Shown: positions 43,516-51,992, counted from the stretch's first letter. The stretch is 64,000 bases of DNA from Methylobacterium phyllostachyos (GCF_900103445.1 NZ_FNHS01000009.1:136082-200081); one strand, 5' to 3'. Translations and numbers: made by a program. Notes: generated by a model not told the origin, from the letters alone.

Positions 43516-44214
43516 ATGACGATGCAGGGTCGGACTGCCGATGCCGGCGCGATGGACGGGGTCGCACGGCCTGGGCTCCTCAACCGCCGGTCGTTTCTGG
43601 TTGGCTCGGCCTTTGGCGTCGGTGCCCTCGGGCTCGGCGGTTGCGCGACCTCCGATGGCTTGCTCCTCGCCGAGGCGCGGAACACCTACGGGCCGATGCC
43701 GGGCGAAAAATTCCCGATCCCGGCGGTCGATATCAGCAAGGTCGATCCGAAATACTATCGCCGAACCGTCAGCTACGAGACCAAGGAAGCGCCTGGCACG
43801 ATCATCGTCGATCCGGCCAATTACTATGTCTACCGCGTTGAGGGCGACGGTGCCGCCACCCGCTACGGCGCCAATGTCGGCCGTCAGGGGTTCCTGTGGA
43901 GCGGCGACGCCTATGTCGGCCGCAAATCCGAATGGGCGACCTGGACGCCGCCCGCGGAGATGATCCGGCGGCAGCCCGAGGCGGCCAAGTATGCCCGTGG
44001 CATGCCGGGCGGCCTCGACAACCCGCTCGGCGCCCGGACGCTCCACCTCTACCAGAACGGCGCCTATACGCTCTACACGATCTACGCGAGCAGCGATGCC
44101 GAATCGATCGGCTCCGGCATCACAAGCGGCTGCGTCGGCCTGCTCAGCCAGGACATGATCCATCTCTACGCGCGCACGCCGGTCAAGACGAAGGTGGTGG
44201 TTCTGCCCGCCTAG
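43516..44214 (+). CDS. L,D-transpeptidase (YkuD/ErfK family) with Tat/lipoprotein-type signal
   Basis: This 232-residue protein has a signal containing a twin arginine (LNRRSFLVGSAFGVGALG) followed by a lipobox-like LGGCAT, so it may be a Tat-exported lipoprotein. The YkuD domain has TIIVDPANYYVYRVEGDG and the catalytic segment GSGITSGCVGLLSQDMIHLY. The catalytic Cys is present, preceded by Thr-Ser-Gly rather than His-Gly, a variant seen in alphaproteobacterial members. It should form 3-3 peptidoglycan cross-links or attach proteins to the wall. A perfect hairpin lies between it and the convergent small gene. Confidence 0.85.
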   Translation: MTMQGRTADAGAMDGVARPGLLNRRSFLVGSAFGVGALGLGGCATSDGLLLAEARNTYGPMPGEKFPIPAVDISKVDPKYYRRTVSYETKEAPGTIIVDPANYYVYRVEGDGAATRYGANVGRQGFLWSGDAYVGRKSEWATWTPPAEMIRRQPEAAKYARGMPGGLDNPLGARTLHLYQNGAYTLYTIYASSDAESIGSGITSGCVGLLSQDMIHLYARTPVKTKVVVLPA

Positions 44215-44242
44215 GGCCTGATTCCGACACCGGCTGTCGGGG

Positions 44243-44278
44243 CGGTGCCCGGGACGCTGTGATGTGTCCCGGGCACCG
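44243..44278. terminator. Perfect 13-bp hairpin between convergent genes
   Basis: CGGTGCCCGGGAC (44243-44255) and GTCCCGGGCACCG (44266-44278) are exact inverted arms with a 10-base loop, placed between the L,D-transpeptidase stop and the convergent small secreted gene. No long T-run follows on either strand; a bidirectional, possibly Rho-assisted terminator is likely. Confidence 0.7.
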
Positions 44279-44286
44279 TCGGCGCC

Positions 44287-44580
44287 TCAGAAATGCCGGT
44301 GCCAGCCCGCGTGACGGAAGCCCCCGCGATGCCAGCCGAAGCCCCGATGCCAGCTATGGTGATGGTGCCAGCGGTAGCCGCCCCAGCGATGATAGCCGAA
44401 CCGGCGGTATCCGGGGCCGTAGATGTAGGGGCGGTAGGCGTAGGGCCGCCAGTTCGGTCGGCACCAGCCGTAGAAGCCGCGGTGAAAGCCGGGGCCGCAT
44501 CCATCCCGGGCCTCGGCGGCCGGCACGGTAAGCAGCATCCCCGACACCAGGGCGAGGGATAGGGCGAGCTTGCGGATCAT
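44287..44580 (-). CDS. Small secreted His/Trp/Tyr-rich protein (GCG_CRPN type)
   Basis: This 97-residue protein starts at ATG 44580 with GGAG upstream and has a signal peptide (MIRKLALSLALVSGMLLTVP). The mature part begins DGCGPGFHRGFYGWCRPN, the GCG...CRPN prefix, followed by about 55 residues built almost entirely from Tyr, Arg, Gly, His and Trp (for example HRWGGYRWHHHHSWHRGFGW). Such proteins are abundant in Methylobacterium but uncharacterised. The His-rich repeats suggest metal binding or adhesion; this is inference. It is the last gene of a minus-strand run from an RND pump through an RR/HK pair. Confidence 0.75.
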   Translation of the reverse strand: MIRKLALSLALVSGMLLTVPAAEARDGCGPGFHRGFYGWCRPNWRPYAYRPYIYGPGYRRFGYHRWGGYRWHHHHSWHRGFGWHRGGFRHAGWHRHF

Positions 44581-44648
44581 GATGGACTCCAATCGGGGGG
44601 ATGAGCGTCCGGCCCGCGGCCGGACCTATCGGGCTTCGGGGAAAGAGC

Positions 44649-44912
44649 TCAGTTCGGCCAGCAGCGGCGGCCGTAGGGGCCGATGTGGAAGCCGGCCGGG
44701 CAGGAGCGGCCGCGGACATAGCCGCCCCACTGGCCGCCCGTGCGGCACCCACCGTAGGGCCCGCGGTGCCCGTAAAGTCCGCAGCCGCCATAGACTTGGA
44801 TGATCCGCGCAACGCCTGGCCCAATGGCGACCGCGTCTTGGACGAGCGGCAGGGCTGAGGCCGGGACCGCGAGGGCAGCCAGCAGCGCGGCGGAGGCGAG
44901 GACCTTCAACAT
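44649..44912 (-). CDS. Small secreted Gly/Cys-rich protein related to the GCG_CRPN type
   Basis: This 87-residue protein has a signal peptide (MLKVLASAALLAALAVPASA). The mature part holds five cysteines: GGCGLYGHRGPYGGCRTG and SCPAGFHIGPYGRRCWPN. The HRGPYGGCR and PYGRRCWPN segments echo the GCG/CRPN motifs of the neighbouring gene, so the two are probably distant paralogues. A pair of disulfides is plausible in the envelope. The start at 44912 has a GGAG about 10 bases upstream. The 15-bp motif at 45054 lies 142 bases upstream of its start and is shared with the promoter region of the nearby response regulator. Confidence 0.75.
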   Translation of the reverse strand: MLKVLASAALLAALAVPASALPLVQDAVAIGPGVARIIQVYGGCGLYGHRGPYGGCRTGGQWGGYVRGRSCPAGFHIGPYGRRCWPN

Positions 44913-45053
44913 CGAGGAACTCCTTCTGCTCGGTTCGGCCGAGACCGGCGCGTGGCCATCCCGATCCGAGTCCCGGCGGCGGGTGTGCCGCATCGGGTTG
45001 GGCGAAGGTTCTCTCTCAGGGTGTGCTTGGATGTGACGGGTTCGCGCCGCATC

Positions 45054-45068
45054 GTAACGTTGTGTGAC
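45054..45068. promoter_or_regulatory. 15-bp motif upstream of small secreted genes (copy 1)
   Basis: GTAACGTTGTGTGAC. It differs at a single base from the motif at 47250-47264 (which reads GTAACGTTTTGTGAC on the minus strand). It is an imperfect inverted repeat (GTAAC / GTGAC), with 5 bases between the halves. It lies between the kinase stop and the small secreted genes. Confidence 0.5.
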
Positions 45069-45094
45069 CGACCCTTGCGGTTGCGTTTCAGCCG

Positions 45095-46468
45095 TCAGGC
45101 CAGGGCCGGCAGCGTCACCACAAGGCGTGCCCCGCCGGATGCCGTGGCCTCGGCCACGATCGTACCGCCATGCGCCTCCGCGATCTGCCGGGCGATGGCG
45201 AGGCCGAGCCCGGTGCCCCCGGTCTGCCGGTTCCGCGACCGCTCGACCCGGTAGTACGGGCTGAACACTGAGACCCGCTCCGCCTCTGGGATGCCCGGCC
45301 CGTCATCCTCCACCACGACCTGGCAAGCGCTGCCCGCCCGCCGCACCGCCACGGCGACCGACGAGCGCCCGAACTTGACCGCGTTGCCGATCAGGTTGGC
45401 GATCACCCGGCGCAGGGCCACGGCGTCGCCCGCCACGGTGGCGTCGGGCACCTCCTCCCCCGACAAGCTGATCCGCGCGCCCTGCGCGGCATGTTCGGCG
45501 ACCTCGACCGCGACGATATCAGCAAGGTCCACGGGCGCCCGCCCGATTTCCGCGGCCGTGCCACGGGCGAAGCCGAGCGACGTCTCGATCAGCGCGGTCA
45601 TCGTATCGAGGTCCTCGACCAGCCGCTCCCGCCTGTCCGGTTCGGCGATGCCCTCCGCCCGCAGGCGCATGCGCGTCAGGTAGGTCTTGAGATCGTGCGA
45701 GATCGCGCCGATCAGCAGCGAGCGCTCGGCCATCAGACCGACGATGCGCTCCTGCATCGCCTGCACGGCCTGAGTGAGACGCTGGATCTCCGGTGCGCCC
45801 TGCGGCGTGGCGGTCCGCTCGGTTACGCGGCCGTCGAAACGGGACACGGCGTCGGTGAGGCGGCGCAGCGGGGCGAGTTCGTGCCGAGCGCCGACGATGA
45901 CGAGGCCGGCGGCGACGACGCCGAGCACCGCCACCCACAGGCTGAGCGGCTGCCCGAGCAGCCACGGCATGAGCGAGCGGTGCTTGGTAACAGCCCAGAT
46001 GATCAGCGTCCGCCCGTCCGGCAGCCGATCGGTGGCGAGCGCCAGGCCGCCCATGGCCCGTCGCCCGGTACCGGCGGCGCGGTCGGCCGGACCGATGCCC
46101 CGGTACAGCATCGTGGGCTCGGTGAAGGCGCGGATGCCGTCGGAGGCGTCGCCGGTCAGGCGGCGCAGACGCCCTTCGAGGACGGGATCACGGATCATCT
46201 CCGCCACGTCGAGCGGCGTGTCCACGATCTCGGCCCGCAGCGCCTCGCCGTTCACCGCCCGCAGGATGGCTGGCCGCTGGGCCGGATCCGCATCCTTCAT
46301 CAGCGCCATGATGCCCGCGGCCTGATCGAGGCGGGGGAAGCGAGAGGCGTAGGGCCGGCCCTCCTGGCTGCGCTGCCAGCGGTCGATGCCGAAGGTCGCC
46401 ACGACAAGCAGCGAGAGCGCCCCCAGGAGGACCAGCATGATCCGCCCGAGGAGGCCGATCCGCCCCAT
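45095..46468 (-). CDS. Sensor histidine kinase (EnvZ/QseC-like) with Tyr for Pro in the H-box
   Basis: This 457-residue kinase has membrane helices near residues 8-27 and 175-193 that enclose a periplasmic domain of about 145 residues. HAMP follows (LAPLRRLTDAVSRFDG). The H-box is AISHDLKTYLTRMRLRAEG with phospho-acceptor H258; the usual Pro (HDLRTPLT) is Tyr263. N-box NLIGNAVKFGRS and G-boxes EDDGPGIP and GTGLGLAIARQIAE are intact. The ATG overlaps the regulator stop (ATGA). Context next to an HME-RND pump suggests metal or envelope-stress sensing; this is inference. Confidence 0.87.
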   Translation of the reverse strand: MGRIGLLGRIMLVLLGALSLLVVATFGIDRWQRSQEGRPYASRFPRLDQAAGIMALMKDADPAQRPAILRAVNGEALRAEIVDTPLDVAEMIRDPVLEGRLRRLTGDASDGIRAFTEPTMLYRGIGPADRAAGTGRRAMGGLALATDRLPDGRTLIIWAVTKHRSLMPWLLGQPLSLWVAVLGVVAAGLVIVGARHELAPLRRLTDAVSRFDGRVTERTATPQGAPEIQRLTQAVQAMQERIVGLMAERSLLIGAISHDLKTYLTRMRLRAEGIAEPDRRERLVEDLDTMTALIETSLGFARGTAAEIGRAPVDLADIVAVEVAEHAAQGARISLSGEEVPDATVAGDAVALRRVIANLIGNAVKFGRSSVAVAVRRAGSACQVVVEDDGPGIPEAERVSVFSPYYRVERSRNRQTGGTGLGLAIARQIAEAHGGTIVAEATASGGARLVVTLPALA

Positions 46469-47199
46469 CACGGCGTCCCGGTCTCCACCGGAGCGGCCAG
46501 GATGTAGCCGGCGTTGCGCACGGTCTTGATCAGCCCCGCTGCGCTGCTGCCGGCCGCGTCGAGCCTGTGCCGCAGGCGGCTGACCTGCACATCGATGGTG
46601 CGGTCGAAGGCGTCGGCGGTGCGGCCGCGGGTCCAGTCGAGGAGCTGGTCGCGCGAGAGGACCCGCTGGGGCCTCGTGACGAAGCAGTGCAGCAGATCGT
46701 ATTCGGCACTGGTGAGCGGGATCTCGGCGGCGGGCTCCCCAGTCATCACAGTGCGTGCCGCGAGGTTGATGGCGAGATCGGCCACGCTCAGCGTCTTGGG
46801 GCCGGTCTCCACGGCCGGGGCAGCGGCGCCGGTCCGGCGCAGGACGGCGCGGATGCGGGCCAGCAGCACCCGCGGGTTGAACGGCTTCGAGACGTAGTCG
46901 TCGGCGCCCATCTCCAGGCCCAGCACCCGGTCGATATCCTCGTCCTTGGCGGTCAGCATGACGATGGGCGGGCCGCCCGCCCCGCGCAGGCGGCGGCAGA
47001 TCGAGAGCCCGTCCTCGCCCGGAAGCATCCAGTCGAGCACGATCAGATCCGGAGCCGGTCCTGCCGCGAGCGCACGATCGAGGCTCGCGCCGCCATCGAA
47101 GGCGACGACGCGCAGGCCCTCGCCTTCGAGATAGCCGGCGAGCAGCGCGCGGATTTCGGGATCGTCCTCGACGATGGCGATGGTGGTGCCGTCGGTCAT
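46468..47199 (-). CDS. OmpR-family response regulator, pump-linked
   Basis: This 243-residue protein has receiver pocket IVEDD, phospho-acceptor D56 in LIVLDWMLPGEDG, and K105 in DYVSKPFNPR. The winged helix includes PLTSAEYDLLHCFVTRPQRV and DRTIDVQVSRLRHRLDAAG. It is coupled to the kinase downstream. The gene lies 51 bases after the RND pump gene, and the gap contains a 15-bp motif repeated upstream of the small secreted genes. Likely targets are its own operon and those genes. Confidence 0.9.
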   Translation of the reverse strand: MTDGTTIAIVEDDPEIRALLAGYLEGEGLRVVAFDGGASLDRALAAGPAPDLIVLDWMLPGEDGLSICRRLRGAGGPPIVMLTAKDEDIDRVLGLEMGADDYVSKPFNPRVLLARIRAVLRRTGAAAPAVETGPKTLSVADLAINLAARTVMTGEPAAEIPLTSAEYDLLHCFVTRPQRVLSRDQLLDWTRGRTADAFDRTIDVQVSRLRHRLDAAGSSAAGLIKTVRNAGYILAAPVETGTP

Positions 47200-47249
47200 G
47201 ATCCGAGGATAGGCAGGCTGGGCGGCACGGCAACGCGGAAACGGCCGTT

Positions 47250-47264
47250 GTCACAAAACGTTAC
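47250..47264. promoter_or_regulatory. 15-bp motif upstream of the response regulator (copy 2)
   Basis: Plus strand GTCACAAAACGTTAC; minus strand GTAACGTTTTGTGAC, one base different from the copy at 45054-45068. It ends 51 bases upstream of the regulator ATG and overlaps the stop codon of the pump gene, a position suited to autoregulation. Confidence 0.5.
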
Positions 47265-50200
47265 AGGGCGGCGCCTTCCCGCGTCTGGGGGCTGTCCGTT
47301 CCCTCCGCCCGGACCCGAGGCGCACGCCCGCCACCCATGGATAGACCGCCGGCAGGACCACGAGCGTGAGCAGGGTCGCCGAGATCAGCCCGCCGATCAC
47401 CACGGTGGCGAGCGGGCGCTGCACCTCGGCGCCCGCGCTGGTGGACAGGGCCATCGGCAGGAAGCCCAGGGCCGCCACCAGGGCGGTCATCATCACCGGG
47501 CGCAGCCGCATCTCGGCCGCCCGCGTCGCCGCCTCCCGGGGAGCGAGACCGGTGGCTTCCAGGTCGCGGATGTAGCTCGTCAGTACCACGCCGTTCAGGA
47601 TCGCGATGCCGAAGGTCGCGATGAAGCCGATCGCCGCCGAGATCGAGAACGGCATGTCGCGGAGCGTCAGCGCCAGGATGCCGCCGGTGGCCGCCATGGG
47701 CACGTTGAGGAAGATCAGCCCGGCGAGGCGGATGTCGCCGAACATCATCACCAAGAGCAGCAGGATCGCCACAAGCGCCGCGGGCACCACGACGGTGAGC
47801 CTTGCAGTCGCCTCCTGAAGGTTCTGGAACTGCCCGCTCCAGACCAGCGAATACCGTGGTGGTAGCATCACCTGCCGGTCGACCGCGGCCTTGGCGGCGT
47901 CCACGAAGCTCTGGACATCGCGGCCGCGGACATTCGCCTGCACGGAGATCCGCCGCTGCAGGCGCTCGCGGCTGATCTGCGCCGGGCCGGAGGCCACATC
48001 CACGCTGGCCACCATCGACAGCGGCACCATCATCCGGCTGCCCGCCTCCCGGCCGGGATCGCCGTTGCCGGAGCGGCCGACCGGCAGGGCGCGGATCCGC
48101 TCGATGTCGCTGCGGTCGGCCGGGTCGAGCCGCACCACGATCTCGGTGATCGAGTTGTCGTCGCCGTAAACGACGCCGCTGGTCCGGCCGCCGATGCTCT
48201 CGACCATGTCGAGCACGTCCGACACGTTGATGCCGTAGCGGGCCGCCTTGGCGCGGTCGACCTGAATCGTGAGCGCCGGCATGCCGGCCTGCGCCTCGGC
48301 CTTGACGTCCGCGGCCCCATCGATCCCGGAGACCGTGCGCACGATGGCGTCGGCTTTGTCCTTGAGGGTCTTCAGGTCGTCGCCGTAGAGGCTGATCGCC
48401 ACGTCGCCGCGCACGCCCTCCAGCAGGTCGTCCATGCGCATTTGGATCGGCTGCGAGAAGGCGTAGGTCACCCCCGGAACCTCCTCCTTGAGCCGCTTGT
48501 CGAAGGCCGCGACGAGGCCCTCCTGCGTGTCGGCCGTCTTCCAGGTGGCGGGGTCGGCGAGGGTGATGAAGCTGTCGGTCGATTCGACGCCCATCGGGTC
48601 GGTCGGGATCTCGGCGCTGCCGGTGAGCGAGACCACGCGCTTCACCTCCGGAAACGACTTCAGCACCCGCTCGATGCGGGTCACCGTGGCGAGCGAGGCG
48701 TTGAGATCGATGCCCGGCAGCTTCTCGGAGGTGATGACGATCGAGCCCTCCGACAGCTTGGGCAGAAATTCGCCGCCGAGCCGCGTCGCCAGCACGCAGG
48801 AGCCGGCGAACAGCGCAAGCGTCGCCAGCACGGTGAGCCCGGCATGCCGCTCGGCGGCCTTCAGCAGCGGCGTGTAGGCGGCGCGCAGCCAGTGGACGAG
48901 CCGCGTCTCGCGCTCGCCGACGCCGCGGCCGGAGAGGAAGATCGCGGCGAGCGCCGGCATCAGCGTCATGGTGACGACCAGGGAGCCGGAGAGCGCCAGG
49001 ATGACGGTCAGCGCCATCGGCACGAACATCTTCCCGGCCACGCCCTCGAGCGCCAGGATCGGCACGTAGACCAGGATGATGATCGCCACCGCGAACATCA
49101 CGGGCTTGGCCACCTCGGCGGCGGCGTCCCGGATCAGGTCCCCGGGCGGCCGGTCCGGGTGCTCGCCGCGGGCGCGCAGCACGTTCTCGACCATCACCAC
49201 GGCCCCATCGACGATCAGGCCGAAATCGATGGCGCCCAGGCTCATCAGGTTGCCGGACAGGCCGAGCAGCCGCATGCCGGCAAACGCCATCAGCATCGCG
49301 AGCGGAATCGCGGCGGCGACGATCAGGCCGGCGCGAAGGTTGCCCAGGAGCAGCAGCAGGACCACGATGACGAGGATCGCGCCTTCGAGGAGGTTGTGCT
49401 CCACGGTGTGGATCGTGCGGTCCACGAGCGCGCTGCGGTCGTAGTAAGGGACGATCTCCATGCCGGGCGGCAATTGCGGGCGCAGGTCGTCGATCGTCTT
49501 CTTGACCCGCCCGACCACCGCGCTGGCATTGTCGCCGATCTGCATCAGCGCGATGCCGACGACCGTCTCGCCCTCGGCGTCGTGGGTCACGGCCCCGAGC
49601 CGGACCTTGGGGGCCTCCACCACTTTCCCCAGCGTCGCCATGGTCACCGGCACGCCGCCCGGCCCGATGGCGACGACGATATTGGCGATGTCGTCCGGGC
49701 CCTTGGCGAGGCCGAGACCGCGGATCACCTCCTGCTGGTCGTTGTGCTCGATGTAGGCGCCGCCGCGGGCGGCATTGTTGTCGGCGAGCGCCGTGAAGAC
49801 CTGGGCAAGGCTCACGCCGTAGCGGCGCAAAGCGTCGGCCGAGAACTGGACCTCGTAGGTCGGCATCTGGCCGCCGTAGATGTTCACGTCGACGATGCCG
49901 GGCGTCAGCTTCAGCTTCGGCGCAATCGTCCATTGCAGGGTGCGCCGGAGCTGCATCGGCGTGTAGGCGGGCCCGCGCAGCTCGAACTGATAGATCTCGC
50001 CGAGCCCCGTCGCCATCGGGCCCATCTGCGGGTCGCCGACGCCCGCCGGCATCAGGCTCTTGGCCGCCGGCAGGCGCTGGAACACCTGACTGCGCGCCTC
50101 CGTGATCGGCACGCCGTCCGCGAAGGTGACGTAGACCGCCGAGACACCGGCCCGCGACGTCGAGCGGATCCCGGTCAGGCCTGGCGCCCCCGCCATGGCG

Positions 50201-50409
50201 TTCTCCACCGGGAAGGTGACGAGCCGCTCGACCTCCAGCGGTCCGAGGCCCGGCGACAGGGTCAGGATCATCACCTGCTTGGGCGAGATGTCCGGCACCG
50301 CGTCGATCGACAGGCCTTCGAGGTTGATGATTCCGCCCGCCGCTGCGGCGAGCGCGATCATCAGCACCAGGAACCGGCGGCGGATCAGGAGGGCGAACCA
50401 CGACCGCAT
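47251..50409 (-). CDS. Heavy-metal efflux RND (CusA/CzcA-type) inner-membrane pump
   Basis: This 1052-residue protein has the RND layout of twelve helices and two large periplasmic loops. The N-terminus includes INLEGLSIDAVPDISPKQVM, then FPVENAMAGAPGLTGIRSTS, both HME-family signatures. Helix 4 carries GAIDFGLIVDGAVVMVENVL, whose Asp is the proton-relay residue of HME pumps. The second half includes VPMAATGGILALTLRDMPFS and NGVVLTSYIRDLEATGLA. It should export a divalent or monovalent metal cation. It follows the adaptor gene by seven bases. No outer-membrane channel gene is adjacent. Confidence 0.92.
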   Translation of the reverse strand: MRSWFALLIRRRFLVLMIALAAAAGGIINLEGLSIDAVPDISPKQVMILTLSPGLGPLEVERLVTFPVENAMAGAPGLTGIRSTSRAGVSAVYVTFADGVPITEARSQVFQRLPAAKSLMPAGVGDPQMGPMATGLGEIYQFELRGPAYTPMQLRRTLQWTIAPKLKLTPGIVDVNIYGGQMPTYEVQFSADALRRYGVSLAQVFTALADNNAARGGAYIEHNDQQEVIRGLGLAKGPDDIANIVVAIGPGGVPVTMATLGKVVEAPKVRLGAVTHDAEGETVVGIALMQIGDNASAVVGRVKKTIDDLRPQLPPGMEIVPYYDRSALVDRTIHTVEHNLLEGAILVIVVLLLLLGNLRAGLIVAAAIPLAMLMAFAGMRLLGLSGNLMSLGAIDFGLIVDGAVVMVENVLRARGEHPDRPPGDLIRDAAAEVAKPVMFAVAIIILVYVPILALEGVAGKMFVPMALTVILALSGSLVVTMTLMPALAAIFLSGRGVGERETRLVHWLRAAYTPLLKAAERHAGLTVLATLALFAGSCVLATRLGGEFLPKLSEGSIVITSEKLPGIDLNASLATVTRIERVLKSFPEVKRVVSLTGSAEIPTDPMGVESTDSFITLADPATWKTADTQEGLVAAFDKRLKEEVPGVTYAFSQPIQMRMDDLLEGVRGDVAISLYGDDLKTLKDKADAIVRTVSGIDGAADVKAEAQAGMPALTIQVDRAKAARYGINVSDVLDMVESIGGRTSGVVYGDDNSITEIVVRLDPADRSDIERIRALPVGRSGNGDPGREAGSRMMVPLSMVASVDVASGPAQISRERLQRRISVQANVRGRDVQSFVDAAKAAVDRQVMLPPRYSLVWSGQFQNLQEATARLTVVVPAALVAILLLLVMMFGDIRLAGLIFLNVPMAATGGILALTLRDMPFSISAAIGFIATFGIAILNGVVLTSYIRDLEATGLAPREAATRAAEMRLRPVMMTALVAALGFLPMALSTSAGAEVQRPLATVVIGGLISATLLTLVVLPAVYPWVAGVRLGSGRRERTAPRRGKAPPCNVL

Positions 50410-50416
50410 CGGGGCC

Positions 50417-51760
50417 TCAATCCGTCGAGCCGAGCAGGCTGCGCAGCAGGATCGCCTTGAGCCCGAAGCTGCCTTTCGTCGCCACGCTGTCCCCGGGCGC
50501 GACGCCGCTGCGCACCTCGACCCAGTCGGAGCGCTGGATTCCAAGCGTCAGGGCGCGCCGCTCGAACTGGTCCGGTGTCACGCGCACGAAGGCGATCGGC
50601 CCCTGCTCGGTCTGTTGGATTGCGGCCGACGGAACGATGACGCCGTCGCGGCCGAGATCCGCGGCGATCGTCACCGAAACGAACATGTTGGCGCGCAGCA
50701 GGTCGCCCGGGTTGTCGAGTTCGATCCTGGCGGGCGCCGTGTTGGTGGCCGGATCCAGGGCGGCGTTCACCGAGCGGACATGGCCGTCGAGGGCGGCCTG
50801 GCCCGGGATCGGGCTCTCCACGGTGGCGGCATCGCCCGCCTTCACCCGACCAATATCGGGCCCGTAGAGGTTGGCGAGCACGAGGATGCGGGTCGGATCG
50901 GCGACTGTGACGGCGTCGCGGGTGGTGTCGACGACCTCACCCAGGGTCACGCCGACGCTGGTGACGACCCCGGCGATCGGGGTGACGACGGCGCTGGTCC
51001 CGGGAGCGCCCCCCTCGGTCGGGGCGAGGCGCTGGTACTGTGCCCGGTACATCTCGGTGTTGGCCTCGGCTGATTTCACCGCCGCCTGGGCCTTGGCGAG
51101 ATCGACCTGCCGCCGTTCCACCTCGGCTTGGGCGACGCCACCGAACTTGAGCTGCTCCTGACCACGCTTGAACTGCAGCGCGGCCACCGCCTCGGAGGCC
51201 TTTGCCTCGCCGAGGGCAGCCTGCGCGGCGAGGTATCCGTTGCGGGCATCGAGGAGGCCGGCGGCGTCAAGGGTCGCCAGGGTCTCGCCGGCCCGAACCC
51301 GGTCGCCGGGCTGGACGGCGAGGCTCAGCACCCGGCCCTGCGTCCGCGGCTTGAGGTGCGTCACCCGCCGTTCGTCGAAGGCGACCGTGCCGGGAACGCG
51401 CACCGGCAGCACGATCCGGCGGGTCTCGGCCGTCCCGAAGGCGAGGCCGATCCGCGTCTGGCCTGCTGCATCGAGGGTGACGCGATCGGGGTTCGCCGGC
51501 GCCGCATCGGATGTGTCGGTCTCGGCCGCCGGCGTGCTTGGCGCAGGTGGCGTCAGGCCGAGCATGGACAGGATGGGCGCACGCTCGATCCAGCCCGCCG
51601 CAGCGAGCCCGGCCAGGGCCAGCAGGAGGAGCGCGCGGATACCGCCGCGGCGGCGCTGCGCGATTTGGGCGGGTGGTGAGGTTACCGCGTCGTGCAGGTC
51701 CTCGGGCGCAACGGCCTCTGCGTCCGTGGCGCGGGCAGGCGCCTCCGTGTTCAGCGTCAT
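50417..51760 (-). CDS. RND efflux periplasmic adaptor (CusB/CzcB-type)
   Basis: This 447-residue membrane fusion protein has an N-terminal anchor (IRALLLLALAGLAAAGWIER) after about 40 cytoplasmic residues, then a Pro/Thr linker. Lipoyl-like halves (KPRTQGRVLSLAVQPGDRVR and VVTPIAGVVTSVGVTLGEVV) flank a helical hairpin rich in Ala/Gln/Glu. The beta-barrel and membrane-proximal domains follow. No His/Met-rich N-terminal metal-binding domain of CusB type is seen, so the metal cannot be assigned. It forms a unit with the pump gene downstream. Confidence 0.9.
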   Translation of the reverse strand: MTLNTEAPARATDAEAVAPEDLHDAVTSPPAQIAQRRRGGIRALLLLALAGLAAAGWIERAPILSMLGLTPPAPSTPAAETDTSDAAPANPDRVTLDAAGQTRIGLAFGTAETRRIVLPVRVPGTVAFDERRVTHLKPRTQGRVLSLAVQPGDRVRAGETLATLDAAGLLDARNGYLAAQAALGEAKASEAVAALQFKRGQEQLKFGGVAQAEVERRQVDLAKAQAAVKSAEANTEMYRAQYQRLAPTEGGAPGTSAVVTPIAGVVTSVGVTLGEVVDTTRDAVTVADPTRILVLANLYGPDIGRVKAGDAATVESPIPGQAALDGHVRSVNAALDPATNTAPARIELDNPGDLLRANMFVSVTIAADLGRDGVIVPSAAIQQTEQGPIAFVRVTPDQFERRALTLGIQRSDWVEVRSGVAPGDSVATKGSFGLKAILLRSLLGSTD

Positions 51761-51794
51761 CGCCGCGCTCGTCGATCGCCGGAGATGGGCCGGC

Positions 51795-51992
51795 TCATGC
51801 GTCGAAACCCGGGCGCAGCACCTCGTCGCTTACGAAGCGCCCGGTCTCGACCTCGCGGACCACCACCTCATAGCCCTCGCTGCGGAGTTCCCTCAGCCGA
51901 TCCACCGAGACGTAGCTCCGCGTCTCCACGTCGTAGAGGCGGGACTGGGCGTAGCGGTTGATGAGGCGCCGGGGCCGCTTCTTCCTAGGCAT
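51795..51992 (-). CDS. Stand-alone PHB_acc_N domain protein (short PhaR-like)
   Basis: The product is only 65 residues. KKRPRRLINRYAQSRLYDVE then TRSYVSVDRLRELRSEGYEV and VVREVETGRFVSDEVLRPG match the N-terminal DNA-binding domain of polyhydroxyalkanoate regulators (PHB_acc_N). The C-terminal PHB-binding region of PhaR is missing. In full-length PhaR (about 190 residues) this domain binds DNA and the rest binds granules. It may be a truncated paralogue acting as a small DNA-binding protein. An in-frame extension upstream of 51992 shows no similarity. Confidence 0.7.
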   Translation of the reverse strand: MPRKKRPRRLINRYAQSRLYDVETRSYVSVDRLRELRSEGYEVVVREVETGRFVSDEVLRPGFDA

